Source: Hymenoscyphus infarciens (lineage: Eukaryota > Ascomycota > Leotiomycetes > Helotiales > Helotiaceae). Taken from it: a stretch of DNA of 64,000 nucleotides. Positions 34,769 to 46,929 of the stretch are shown here, piece by piece. The DNA is taken from assembly GCA_001414345.1 (NCBI GenBank), contig LLCB01000238.1, forward strand, positions 29,202 through 93,201, in the 5' to 3' direction. Each line of letters opens with the position of its first letter. Positions within the stretch are counted from its first letter, which is position 1. The notes under the pieces are model-generated. The model was not told the DNA's origin. It ran no database searches and worked only from the letters and a program-made list of their open reading frames with translations. A program made the translations under genes and the position numbers.

Positions 34769-35424
34769 TACAACAGATGAGAAAGCAAGTAATGAGTAGT
34801 TCTTGGTGTGAATGTAATCGTCGAGTGTGAATGGTACTTCGCTGCTTCTCAATATCTCAAGTTTCTTAAGTCATATTGCTCTCTACCCCTAATTAACATA
34901 GGTCACACTTACTACAAATGATCTTTATCTGAAGTTTGAGCAGTCAGACTTCAGCCTACACCTCACATATGACTGTTAATATAAATATGTGAGTAAGACA
35001 GTGAGACAGCAAAATGTGCCAGCGAGTGAGAAGGAGGGGAGCAACGGGATAATAGAAAGAACAGTTTCCGTAACTTCGACTTAACTTGTCGAAATCTCGA
35101 CTTCGAATCTTGGGATCCCGTTCTTAATTCTCATCCTCAAGAATGTATTAGCAATACTCATAACTTTGAGTAAATTTCTTCAAAATTGAGAGTTCTTCTA
35201 TGATTCAAGTACGTCCTGTGCATGAATCACCACACCCCCCCCAACCAAAGCACTTGGCCCCCAAAAAGAAAAAAAGAAAAACACATTCCCAAACCTCAAT
35301 CTTCAGACTCCCGTTCTTAGTGGCACGTATACAAACACTAAAATGTTTTTCCACTCCTATATATCTCCCAAGCAACGTCCCATGTTCCAATCCCCCCATT
35401 GCAAGCAATAACACCACGAACTCA

Positions 35425-36303
35425 ATGCCACCATCAAGAAACACAAGTCCTTCTACCAACTCACCTCCAACTCTCAGCCACAAAGTAACCCCTACAACAC
35501 CCACCCTCAAAACCCTAACCTCTATCCTCCAAAACCACCGTCGTCAAAGCTCAGAACAAGTCCCTCTTCTCCAGCACGCACAACCACACACTCGATCCCC
35601 ACCCGCAATCAAACCAGCCTCGAAAGGCCCAACACCAACACCAACATCATACCGACCTCCGCCCTCCCCTTCTCCATTCCCAGAACCCGGACGAACCCTA
35701 TCACCAACCCTATACAAGGGCGAAAAGCCACGGGTCTACACCCCAAAGAATTCACCAACCCCAACAGACGAAATAGCAAGAATAGTGGCAGAAACACAAA
35801 GCACAACACTCCAACCAAAGCCCAAACCAAAACCAGTCGCCATAGCCAAACCACCAACAGGTTTGCCAACTCCAAAGACCTCACACCCTGTCCCAAAATC
35901 CAAAACGCAAAGCTTGGTAAGGAAACTTCTTACTCGAGCAAGTAGCTCATTTGGTGGCGGTCGTGATCCAAAGAGAGTAGGGTATGCTGAGCTAGGCGAT
36001 GGGGAATGGGGCGAGTCAGGTGTATGGAAGGTTGATGGGGAGGGGGTTGAGAGGAAGCTTTATCATGATGAGGGAGTTTGGGAGGGAAATGAAGTGAACA
36101 GCAAAGACAAATCAACTTTAAAGAGAGCAAACCCCATGAAAAGCAAGCCCGGGAAAACCGTAAGATCCACCGAGGACAAAGATGGAAGACCCCTCCGAAA
36201 TCAAGAGAATCGAGGAGAAATAGAAGAGGTTGAGAGAGCAGAGAAGACTACTAAGGAGAAGAGAGAAAAGAGAGTGTTAAATGAGTGGTACTTTGGAAAT
36301 TAG
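35425..36303 (+). CDS. Proline/serine/threonine-rich hypothetical protein
   Basis: The frame is open from 35200. The Met at 35425 (MPPSRNTSPSTNSPP, 292 residues) marks the onset of protein-like composition, so I use it. The first 170 residues are Pro/Thr/Ser/Lys-rich and unstructured, including PKPKPKPVA. The middle has a conserved-looking block RKLLTRASSSFGGGRDPKRVGYAEL followed by DGEWGESGVWKVDGEGVE. The C-terminus is highly charged (EEVERAEKTTKEKREKRV) and ends WYFGN. No domain is identified. The Trp/Gly block is the best target for homology searching. Confidence 0.55.
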   Translation: MPPSRNTSPSTNSPPTLSHKVTPTTPTLKTLTSILQNHRRQSSEQVPLLQHAQPHTRSPPAIKPASKGPTPTPTSYRPPPSPSPFPEPGRTLSPTLYKGEKPRVYTPKNSPTPTDEIARIVAETQSTTLQPKPKPKPVAIAKPPTGLPTPKTSHPVPKSKTQSLVRKLLTRASSSFGGGRDPKRVGYAELGDGEWGESGVWKVDGEGVERKLYHDEGVWEGNEVNSKDKSTLKRANPMKSKPGKTVRSTEDKDGRPLRNQENRGEIEEVERAEKTTKEKREKRVLNEWYFGN

Positions 36304-36621
36304 GAAAGAGAAGAAAGATAGAACCAGAATTTCTAATCGTCATTATAAAACATCACACAACCTCAATCTTCTATTGTTACAAGTGATGGAAGAAAAAAAT
36401 ATGTCATTCTCGTATTCCCAATCATTATCATAACCTTATCCACAAAAACAGAAACAATAAGACAATCCACACTCCAAAAACACCAATACTTCCATGCTCC
36501 GCAGAGCAGTGCCAATACCAATCAATGTAACGAGCGCAACATGTTGAGCGGAACCAAAAGCAATACCCTCGTCAACCTCGTAAACACAATAACAGCAGCC
36601 CTACCCTCATTCCTTACCGGA

Positions 36622-39600
36622 TTACTTCCTCCCCCTCGCCAAAAGCTTCTCCCCCAACTCCGCAACCGCACTGCCCCACGACGTCTTTTCGGACCGACCG
36701 TTCTCCACAACCACGCTGCCACATCTGCTAAGCAGGAACTCCCCCATTTTAGGCTCGTTGAAGCGCTCTCCGTAAACCACCTTAGCACTATACTCCACCG
36801 CAACGTCGATGGCCCGCTCCCCAGACTGGCTAGTGAGATCAATTCTAATCTCCACCTTCGTAGTCAACGGACTAATAAGAAGCATAGATATAACAATAAT
36901 AGAATTATCGCTGGTCTTCGTGACAACAGTCGGACAACTAACGTTAAGTAACCGTATATCATCTACCACAGCAGTCGCACGATTCCAAGAAACGGAGACG
37001 GCGTGGAGTAAGTCTTTGACTTTGGTTTGTGACTGAGGAAGACCACGGATATGGTCGCGGATGCTTTGGAGGAAGAAATCCTTTTCTGGGGTGAGAGGTT
37101 GGGGGTTGAGTTCTCGATTTGCGCCGATATACCAGAGGTCGATGCGGGAGTTTTCCGTCTGGCGAGCGGATGGCTTCTGGTGGCTTGAAAGGAATGAGGA
37201 AGCGTCGAAAACGAGTTCAATGTCTTTTTGGTATGTCATCGATGTAGTCGTCCCCGAGACACCGGTGATTGTCCACCCATGCTGTTTCTCGATGGCATCA
37301 ACCTTCGCTATAAACTTGTTAGTCCCGCGATCGCGAGGGGTGGGTGGGAGACAAATACCTTTCAAAGAACTAATCTCCCCCGATGTCCATCCCCGACATT
37401 CTTCTCGAACTCTCTCAGCTTCGCTAATCTCATCGATACAGATTTGCTTTCTCTCCGCTCCAGCTTTCAATTCGACCTCCCTGCTTTCAAGTTGTTTGCG
37501 GAGTTCGGCAATCATGCGCCTCTTCGCTTCAATATCCGAATCAACAGCAATCAATTTTTGTCTCGCGTCGCTTAACGCCACAGGGTCGCAGTTAGCCAGG
37601 TCCTCAGCTGCAGCTTGAAGCTCGGACTCTTCACGTTGGAGCGCCTCAGTCTTCCGGACAAGCTTCGGAATAACCGAGTTCAGCAAGCCAAGTTGATGGT
37701 CCAATAACTCCTCATCCTGCATCATCCCCTCACCAGTTTTGAAAAGTCCCTCCTTCAAGGTGCCAAGGAGTGTCATGCGCCAATCGTACCACATCTCCTT
37801 ACTAAGAAGTCTTGCGTGCGTCTTGACGTTCTTGAGTTGATTGTCCATGACAACTTTGAGACCAGGAGTGGCGGACATGTATTCGCGGAATAGTGGTGGG
37901 TTCTCTTCGAATGTTTCGGTTTCGATTTCTCGTACTGTTCGGCGTCCTTCTGAGATGTAGCTCTTCAATTCTTGACATGCATGTTGGAAGAGTTCGAGCA
38001 TTGGAACAGTTGCTGCGCCTGCAGCGATACAGTCTTCGAGAGAAATACCGATTTCACTATTTTGGCCTTTGGAGTTTCTATCAGATTTTGGTGCGATGGT
38101 ATGTCGACGCTTGGAGGTTGTAAGTTCCATGAATCTGATACTCGTCATGTTGAGGAAGTCTTGTAGCTGAATGCGATCATCCTCAAAGCTCTCTTCGTTG
38201 ATCTGTGGATCTTCAACTGGCTCTTTCTCCGCCAGAGGCCCAACTTCCTGTTCGGCTGGAATGGCTTCTGCATCTTTGAACCGCCCTAGGACTCGTGGTG
38301 TGGAAGCCTTGGGTTTTGCCGGAGATGCGGTGGTGGTAGGTGTAAAGAGCGACTTTCCGGTCTCCTCGAGACTTTTCCGGCCCGCCCGTGTCATGCGTCC
38401 CGTGGTCGTTTCTTCCTTTGATGGAGGCCCATGAAGTCTCACGTTCTTGACAGGACTTCCTTGGTGGTTCTTTAGACGCTTGATTCCCCCTTGGTCCTCG
38501 TCCTCATCGTCCTCATCCAGTTCGACAGGTCGTTTGCCGAGAATGCCCTTCGCAGCGCCCACATGCAAACTCTTTCGTGGTTTTGATGCTTTCTTTTTGG
38601 GTGATAAACTCTCAATCATATTCTTCAAGTTTAATGTTGCATCCTTTTCATCATCACCTTGATTTGCCTCGCGTTCCAGGATGCTTCGACCATTTTCCCG
38701 ATCCTCTTCTTGTTCGCGCTCCTTGTCGAGTTCCGCCTCCATCGCTCGTGGATCAAGGAAATGTACCCCACGAACGGCTTCTCCGGGTCGACTTGGGCTA
38801 AATGATTTTGCTTGTTCGCCGATAGATATTCTGCGGTCAAGAAGCGCAGCTACTCGGGGAGAACCGAGGCCTTCACGATCAAGACCAACCCCAGAAGATC
38901 GTCTTCGTTGCGGAGTGAGAACAAAACTTGGAGTTGCGGCCCCACTCTTGTCTTTTTGGAACAGCTTGTTGGGAGTGGCAACCTTCTTGGCTTTGGATGA
39001 CTGAGGAGTGGTGGATACCTTGGGAAGGTCACCTTTGAATAATTTCTTGGGAGATGCTGTGCGGACGGCGACATTCTTTGATGGTGGTGTCTTACTTGGT
39101 GTAGTGGGGCGGGCTATAGGCTGTGGTGTTACTTGTTTAGGTGGAGTTGTTGGCTTCTTTGTGGGTGTAGAGTTAGATGAAAGTTTTGATTTAGGTGTGG
39201 TGGATTTCCTCGCATCAGTGCTTCGTCGAGTTCCTTTTCCACGGATGGGCATCAAACTTGGACTACCCGTTTCTGAAGCGATTGTATGAATTGGGGCAAC
39301 TGGCTTTGGAGGGGAGCTTGGAATAACATCAGGTCGGAAAGGGGAACTTTCACAATCAGTCTCCATTTCCATGATTTTTTTGGCCTGGGCTCGATTTCCG
39401 GTGCCCGTCGAAGGTTGTAAAATTCCTCCAAGAGCTGTAGTCATTTCCATACCGAGAGTGGCATCTGGCTCGTCTCTAGCGGATTCGATTGCAGAAGCCA
39501 TGATACCCCCAACAGCAGCAGTCATGTCCATCGTTTCGCCTCCTGCACTGGAATCAACACTTTCTCGTGCTCTCTTATTCTGGGCTTTTTGAGCAGCTGG

Positions 39601-41345
39601 CATTGACTGCCGTCGACCCTTTGCCGGAGCTTTCTTTGAAGGAAGAACACCGCCAACGACTGAAGTGAATTCCATGGTCATGTCTTCGTCATCGCTAGAA
39701 GAGGAATGTTCCATGATTGGCTGACCTGGTTTGATACCACCAACAGCCATCGTCAAGTCCATCGTCTCGTCTCCCATAGATGAATCCTCGCTGATAGACT
39801 TCCGGCGGGTACTTTGGCGTCGATTCGAAGCTGCAGGTTTGCGTTTCGTGGCAGCGTTCGACGGCGCATTCGTAATTATACCTCCAAATGCTCTAGTAAC
39901 ATCCATTGACATTTCATCGTCCTCCTTTTCCTTTGCTCGAGTAGAAATAATACCACCCATTGGGCGTGTCATATCCATTGTGAGGTCCATCGAGACATCT
40001 TCACCATCGGATTGTTCAGTTTCCTCCCGAGGTGCATTCGCTTTGAAGGCAGCGGAAAAAGGATCAATATTCTCCTGATCAGCTTGTGATTCGAGATATT
40101 GTGGTCCTGCTGGGTTCTTCCAAGAAGCAAATGCAATCTCTTCAGTTTCCTCTTCCTGCTCATGATTGCCAGCTTGACGTGCGGCTTGTCTTAAAGCCTC
40201 ATCGAGTCGAGAACTGGTACTTGATGCTGATTTCGTGGAAGCTAAGGACATGTCCATTGTATCTCCAACGTCCATACTCATTGCTGTCTCGTCCTCTACA
40301 TCTGAATCGCTGTTGGAGTTGGAATCAACATCAATGTCGCCCAACGGTTCCTCCTCAACTTCCGAGTCACCACTGAACGGACTTGATGAAAATACTTCGT
40401 CTTCCGGATTGTTGAAGTTCATAGGCGGTATGCCAGAGCTTCGGCGTCGTTTCTTTTGGTGCAAGTCGCGTTGATGGGCAGGGCTTGAAGTGACTGTTTC
40501 CTCCTCAACTTGTTCTGGTGGGGTTGAAGGTGGCTCTGAAGGTTCTGAACTGGGTAAATTTGGCGTTTGTGGTCCACCGGATAACGAGGAAGCCCGTCGA
40601 GTCGGGTTTGTCGCATTGGATGAAGCTGTCGAATCTTGATATTCCACCACGACATCCCATGTATGAAGTGTTGCCTCTGGCGCGAAAGAAACCCGTCGAT
40701 TCGCCAAAGATTTCCTCCTAGCTTCCCGTCTCGATATGACTTCCTTCTCGAGTTCTTTCCTCTCCTGTTCTTCGCGTTCTCGTGCAGCGGCTTGTTGTTC
40801 CTCCTCGGTTCTTAAGGTGACTCGAGTTTCAGCGACTGCCGCATTGGTTCCAACGTCAGATGGATTGGCCAGGTTATCAGCTCCTGTGGCAGTTGGTCCA
40901 ACATCAAAGTCAATCAGATTTTCCGTCTTGTTTGGTGTTGGCGGGGTAGTTTTCTTGGGACTACCTCTTCGCGATGGGTTATGCGCCGGGATTTCTCGAA
41001 GCGGCGGCATGGTGGGTTTAAGAATGGATTTCGGTGGAGGGTGGGGAATAGCGGCTAGAGACTGGATGACTGTTAGAAGCAAGTCGCGAAGTTGAAATCT
41101 TGTTGACATACTTTGCGACGATTGCCTGACGTATCCTTGAGCGCATCCAATCCGCCAGGACCGATGCTCTTGCTTCGCGATTTCTTCAACGGCTTCGCTG
41201 CGGGTGCTCTCTTCCCACTTGCCAGAGCTGCAAAGTCGGTCGTCAGATTTTCCTGGTCCATTGCGCCGGCTGATGGGATGGAACCCAGAGACTTTCGTGA
41301 TTTTGGGCGCGTGGCCGGTAGAGTGACTTCATTTCGAGAAGCCAT
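36622..41345 (-). CDS. spc105: Kinetochore scaffold Spc105/Spc7 (KNL1)
   Basis: Two exons (41345 to about 41112; 41061-36622) give about 1557 residues. It is the KNL1 subunit of the KMN network at outer kinetochores, linking microtubule attachment to the spindle checkpoint. Exon 1 reads KKSRSKSIGPGGLDALKDTSGNRRK and splices to SLAAIPHPPPKSILKP, as in other fungal Spc105 proteins. The PP1-docking motif RVSF is near residue 201. About six MELT-like Mph1/Bub3 sites with a trailing GG[IV] follow: DLTMDMTRPMGGI, MSMDVTRAFGGI, TMDLTMAVGGI, MTMEFTSVVGGV, TMDMTAAVGGI, MEMTTALGGI. The C-terminal third has long coiled coils, then a predicted RWD region that binds the Mis12 complex. The gene is divergent from the uS17 gene. 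Confidence 0.95.
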
Positions 41346-41766
41346 TGTGAATTTGGGGTGAGCGTGTAGCTCGTAGCTCGTAGCTCGAGGGAAGGCGACT
41401 ACAATGGTACAAGTTGACAATGAATCATCAGATGTTGTTTGGTGGTGACGAGCATGAGCATCTCAGGCTCTTGCAGCGAAAGATGTGCGATTGGCAAGCA
41501 GCCCCGTCACGTAAACAAACATGAGGAGCGCGTTAGCTTGGGCGTCGGCCTCATATTACAGGCCAAGATATATTCTATTTTTCTTCCGAGGTCCAGGGTT
41601 CCAGGTTCTTCGGGAAAGTCACGTGATCACAAAGTGATTAGAATCAGCTGACCCACAAACAATCCGGCCAGCTGCAAAAAATACCTACCTTGGCCCCCGA
41701 CCTACGTTTTCCCATTTTCCTCCCAACCTCGACTCTTGCGACTTCGACAACGACGAAACCGCAACC

Positions 41767-42563
41767 ATGGCCACCGAACTCACCGTGCAATCGGAGCGCG
41801 CTTTCCAGAAGCAACCTCACATCTTCCTCAACGCCAAATCAAAGGCCAAGTCCCGTAGAGTTGGAAAGGGTGGACGAAGATGGTATAAGGATGTCGGTCT
41901 GGGATTCCGCACACCAAAGACTGCCATTGAGGGAAGCTACATCGGTACGTGATGTTCGATTTTGCGCGACTGGAATTGAAGGGAAGGGATGGGAGATTGT
42001 GGGTGGCAGATGGAGGATGACGATTTTGGAGGGGCTGCGAGGAGGAAGGATACGATTACATGCGGGATGGGCTGCAAACACTATCCCTCTCGATTCCAGA
42101 ACGAGACCATACGATGCGATGCACTGCGCATCTTCCCATACCACGAAACCCAAGCTAACCCAACCCCTCTCTTACAGACAAGAAGTGCCCCTTCACCGGT
42201 CTCATCTCCATCCGTGGCCGTATCCTAACCGGTACCGTCGTTTCCACCAAGATGCACCGAACCCTTGTTATCCGCCGAGAATACCTCCACTTCATCCCAA
42301 AATACGCCAGATATGAGAAGAGACACAAGAACCTGTCCGCCCACGTTTCCCCAGCTTTCCGTGTCTCCGATGGTGATCAGGTTACCGTTGGACAATGTCG
42401 ACCATTGAGCAAGACTGTACGTTTCTTCGAGAACATCTATGGAGGGGGCCGAATCGATCTACGCAAGGGAAAGTACTGACATGTAAAAACATAGGTCCGA
42501 TTCAACGTTCTCCGTGTCCTGCCCCGAACTGGCAAGAACGTCAAGCAATTCAGCAAATTTTAA
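41767..42563 (+). CDS. rps11: 40S ribosomal protein uS17 (S11)
   Basis: Three exons (41767-41944, 42178-42416, 42495-42563) give 161 residues, the normal size for the eukaryotic protein. It starts [20 protein letters not shown], followed by [20 protein letters not shown]. After splicing come [20 protein letters not shown] and [20 protein letters not shown], the uS17 core OB-fold that binds 18S rRNA. The end, [22 protein letters not shown], is in the third exon. Intron 1 is 233 nt, and a long first intron is common in fungal ribosomal-protein genes. The promoter contains a CACGTGATC-like site at 41619. Confidence 0.97.
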
Positions 42564-44728
42564 GCAATAAAACGGGTTTCTTTGGGGTTTTTACACATGG
42601 CTGCATGGAATTTGTTATTTGCAGATCAGATTAGGATGGCTGTGATCATACGGAGTCCGCCGATTTGGCAAGGAAGACAAATGTGCATTAGCTTCGGAGA
42701 GTACATGATGAATGCAACAAACGTCCAATGAAGTGGGGGTCTCTAATACCACCATTTGGTGATGGCGTCTTTCGGAAAGTGAGGGTGAATTGCTGCCACA
42801 AGATAATTGATTTAGGAGCTTGATGGGGTTTTCGCTGCGATTTTCCCCCACCTCGAACGCGAATTCTCTCCAGCACACCTTAGCCTGGAGCCCATTCGAG
42901 CCGGTTTCCCATCTCGAATTCTCTGCGCAATGATAGCTCGACCAAGTAAGAGAACTGAGCAATACTCTGCGAACTCCTACCTTTACCTCGATTGTACGAA
43001 AGGATCGGGAAGAATGAGAAACTTAGTTCTTGATTCCCCTCGAAGCGTTTAGCCCATAAGCTCACTTTTACGATATCCAGATGCTTGCCCTGGACACCTT
43101 GAATACGAGTCTTTGGCTGTTCAATTTTGTCCCTCCGTCCGCCGGCGGTTTCATAAACTAATTCCGATTAGAAATAAACTATAAAGGAACTTTCAGCCCT
43201 TTTTTCTACAGTCTTTTTCCGCCCTCACTACTTTCCCCTGGCAAGGAAAAATGCTGACTCTCTGCAAGCTGAATATTTTCATTTCGCTCTTTAATACCAA
43301 AACTTTACGATGCAACTCAACTACCTATTTCTCTATTGTTCTTTCTCTTCCTATCATCGACTGGTACTTTGGCACCATCGTTGCATCTAGTTGGTGTCCT
43401 CTAATTGTAAGACATATAAGCATCACTCTACGAACACCAACTTTCATTTCAATTGTGCGAGACAGTGTCAGAAAATTGAAAGTCATTTTGTCGAGATGGT
43501 TTAGAAGGATTAGGTTTCCAGTTGTCCAGGCCTTCTCTCACAATATGTTCTATTATGCGAGACATATTTGATTAATAAGAAAAGACGGTACTTCCAGGGT
43601 CATGCTCTTGCTTAGAGCAATGGAGGTGGGATTTTGAGATGAACAGATTCTGGTCGAGTTGTTCTAGGCGCTGGGTTGAAGAAAGGGTTGAAGATAGCTT
43701 ACTACTGCATTGTAGTTCTATTCTTCAACTCTTGATATAAGACCTGATCTTTGTATCTCGATTACGGGGCGAGTTTCAAATGTCGAGAACGTGTACTGTA
43801 CTTTGCGGTTTGAGAAACTAATTTAGCACTCGATTATCACGTTAGATGATTTGAGCTTAGCGCTCACTTATTCTCCTACCCCTACCTTCAACGTGGGGGT
43901 TAGAAGTAATATCTTCTGAATCGGAATCAGAGCGAACAGCCGCACGAACAGTGTACCCTTCCTTGATTGCCTCTTAAAGAGCGTGGAAGCTAATGAAGCC
44001 TGTGGCCCTAGTGATTAGGACTGCAAGGACATTTCGTTTCGTCTTTGAGTAGTTATGTTTACGACGATGCCCTTGCCGTTGCAAGTGGCAGAAGCAGTTG
44101 GGCGACCAAAATCCAAACGATGCTAGTGATAGATCATACATTCTATATATCGAATCCGGGTCTCACTCTAGACACCTTCCAGTTGTCGTTCTATCTAACC
44201 GGACCAACACTTTATTTGTCATGCTAGAGAAAGTAATCATCTACCATCTGATTATTGGCTTGAGACTGAACCACTTCTTTTGCCCAGAAAGTGTTACCAA
44301 GCCATTTTTCTTTGCCCTTTAATATTGAAGGGGGTGGGATGGGGGTGGTTACGGGAATGGAGGTTTGTCACGTGGCCTAAATTAAATCGACGTATTCCGA
44401 TTGAATCGGTATATCCGAGTTTCAGCCTCTAGCCTTCAACTAGGTAGTTCAATAGAGAAGATTTGTGGGGTTGAGATGTGAAAATCACCCAGTCAAGGGA
44501 AAACATTGGGCATATTATTCCAGAACAGTTCCTCTACCTATTCCAGATCGATATATACAATTAATTTGCTTTCAATGGAAGATGGATAGAAAGAAATGGT
44601 AGAGACATTTATGAGTGTGTGAGTGGAATAAGTGTTTCCGCTGAATTTTGGTGGCCGGAAGACTAAGCTATCGCCAAAGAGGGGAAACAAATAGATCAAA
44701 GACAACCTTTTATATCCTCAACTGGAGA
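42564..44728. other. Intergenic, with one gene relic
   Basis: There is no intact gene. A short Rossmann-fold relic lies at 43880-44033. The remainder shows only short shadow frames. Confidence 0.5.
43880..44033 (-). pseudogene. Relic of an NAD(P)-dependent epimerase/dehydrogenase N-terminus
   Basis: The minus strand reads VLITRATGFISFHAL, a stop (TAA), then EAIKEGYTVRAAVRSDSDSE and DITSNPHVEG. This is the first beta-alpha-beta unit of a dihydroflavonol-reductase-like extended SDR, whose consensus is VLVTGATGFIGSHVL, with a degraded glycine motif and an in-frame stop. Downstream sequence is no longer alignable. Confidence 0.6.
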
Positions 44729-45546
44729 TCATGAAGTAGCATGGGAAATCCATCTTCTTGCTCTAAAAGCCCATTGCGCGACAATACACGCTCTTACGAG
44801 AAAGTTCATTACATCCGATGGAGTCTCATTCCTTCCACTCCCAATGCTTTGCAGAGCCGAGAAGGTCGAACCCCGAGGGACGTCTCCTATCTCACTTTGC
44901 CTCTTTCTCGCAAACGAGCCTTGTCGTAATGTTAGCAATTAATAATAAACCCCGGCTGAAGATATATTGACGGACCAGAATTCACACCATCAGTTCCCCA
45001 CCCGAGAATACCAAGTACTGGCATCCACAGGAAAGCAGGATATATCATAAGAAACACCAAGCCTCCCTCTCTCACCGGGTGTTCGCGGAACAATTTCCAA
45101 ATCGCTCCTGCAGCTCGTCCATTCCCAAACACCTTGCCGACACTTGATCTTAACGTGTGCACCCGTCGAAGGACGGCTTCTCTTAATTCTCTGGGTGAGA
45201 ACTCTCTCAATTTTTGCTTGCCGTACCTCGCGAGTTCGAGTCCCCGCTCCCTGGCTTTCGTCGCAAGATGGCTTTGCTCCATTTCTCTCACCCTTTCAGC
45301 AATTTCGGATCGTTTTTCTGTGGCGATATTTCGGAGCTTCTCAGGGATGCCTGATTTCTCAAAGTTGTCGAGATGTTCTCTGCTGGCTTTAGTGAGGACT
45401 GTGAGGCCTCCCAAGGTTTCCCTCGTTTTGATCCCAGTCGCCGTATGCTCGAGATCCTTCATCTTTTGAGAACCAATTTCGGATGCTGACGATGCCAAAT
45501 CGCCTGCTTTGGCGATGAAATGGTGGAAGTCATCTGAGATGCCCAT
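44729..45546 (-). CDS. IFI6/IFI27-like (6-16 family) membrane protein
   Basis: Two exons (45546-44976, 44919-44729) give 253 residues. The 56-nt intron has a weak GTCCGT donor but a perfect TTGCTAAC branch site, and splicing joins GTDGVNSG to SFARKRQSEIGDVPRGSTFS and ALQSIGSG. This is the Gly-rich hydrophobic hairpin signature of the interferon-induced 6-16 family. The N-terminal 150 residues are amphipathic and apolipoprotein-like (AGDLASSASEIGSQKMKDL). Members usually sit in mitochondrial or ER membranes; the fungal role is unknown. Without the splice the frame would end early at FIINC. It is a diverged paralogue of the next gene. Confidence 0.7.
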
Positions 45547-45737
45547 TGTAGAATGAGGTGAGCTGCGAAGCAAGGGTGAAAAGTCGAAGGGTGGAGTGAA
45601 GCTGGCTACGGCGGGGTCGTGCAATTTCACACTCCTTAACTACCTAGGTATGGGCAGATGAACGTCATGAATCAAAGAGGAGTCGTCGACCTAAGGAGCG
45701 TGTTCCATCGTGTGTTGTACGAGACTGTTTTTTGACC

Positions 45738-45746
45738 GGGGGGGGG
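45738..45746. repeat. G9 homopolymer
   Basis: A run of nine Gs in the interval between the two IFI6-like genes. Confidence 0.6.
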
Positions 45747-46101
45747 TTATTTGGTTGGCCTGCCGCTGATTAGCGCTCGCTGCTACAAGCAACGCTTAGG
45801 GAAATAAAAGCGGCATTAGATAGCTTTCGTTGCTCTAACTTTATAAAGGAACAATCAGGTTTATTTGTCTTAAAGTTGGAACAAAGAGATGATTATTGTA
45901 GTCTATAGGGAAAAGCCTTCCTTGAAGAGAGAGAATCGATATCTTCCTAGGTTATGTCTTTTTCACTTAACTATCCCACATAGTACAAAAGAACAAGTTT
46001 GTAAACAAAAAAGATAGCAAATACAGGCTTTTGGAAAGCTTGTTTGAGCTTTTAGAATGCGAGAGCAAAGGAAGTCATCCCGGGTACAGTCCTTGACGTA
46101 A

Positions 46102-46819
46102 TCAGAAATAGAGCGTTTTCTTCAGACTTTCAACTCTCTGCTTCTTCTTCTTCTTCTCCTCGGTTTGCTTTCCAACTTTGTCCGCAAAGCTGTGAGCTTT
46201 CTCAACTACCCATTTCGTACCAATGCTACTTCTGATTACCCCATTCATAACTCCCGCAGCACGCCCACCCATAGCAGCACTTTGGAAAAATGAAAAACCA
46301 TGCGAGGACGTTCTTTGGTACTTCAACCCCCTTTAGGTCTCGAACTCGATCCTCGCCCAATTCCTTGACATAAGCTGCAAGTTTCAGAGCTTCGAACCCG
46401 AGTTGGCTTTCCTGAAAATCCGTCATCACCCCGTCAACGAGAACAGCAACATTGGAAGTCGCGTCGACAGCCCAATTACCAGCATCAGCTACAACGCCTG
46501 ATTTTCCAAGATCCTGGAGCTTTTCGTTGCTGGTTCTGACGGCATTATCGAAAATCTCTGTGGCGGCGGTGCCGACGGGACTCTTGCGCAACTCGTCAAC
46601 CTTTTGTTTTCCGATGTCCACAGCTTGAGAAATGCCATCGCCTGCTTGAGTAAAGAATTGGCCGATGGCATCCTGGCTTGGTAAAGTGAGGTCGAAGCCT
46701 TCCCAAAGCGATAATGTCGAGCCGGTCGCGCCAGATCGGAGTGGAGCCTGGTTTGCGCGAGCGGTTAATGCGCAAGCAAAACCCAAGAAGAAGACGAAGA
46801 CTGCATTGACCAACATCTT
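46102..46819 (-). CDS. Secreted/ER IFI6-like protein, frame-shifted as read
   Basis: Start MLVNAVFVFFLGFACALTARA is a signal peptide. The body reads FFTQAGDGISQAVDIGKQKV, LQDLGKSGV and LGFEALKLAAYVKELGEDRV, paralogous to the neighbour (FIAKAGDLASSASEIGSQKM, NFEKSGI). Around 46270-46290 the frame carrying VPKNVLAWFFIF must change by one base to reach SAAMGGRAAGVMNGVIRSSI, the 6-16-type Gly-rich end, followed by a Lys-rich tail. I find no GT-AG intron of suitable phase and length. The T-runs there suggest a real frameshift or a sequencing error. The whole would be about 240 residues. Confidence 0.55.
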
Positions 46820-46929
46820 GGCTGTATACTGTGTAGTGCTGATGCTCAAAGTTGTGGTTGTGGTTGTCAGTGTCAGACTGGCTGGAAGCTTCGCTGGTGG
46901 TGCACCAGTCACGCGCCTTCACTCTCTTG

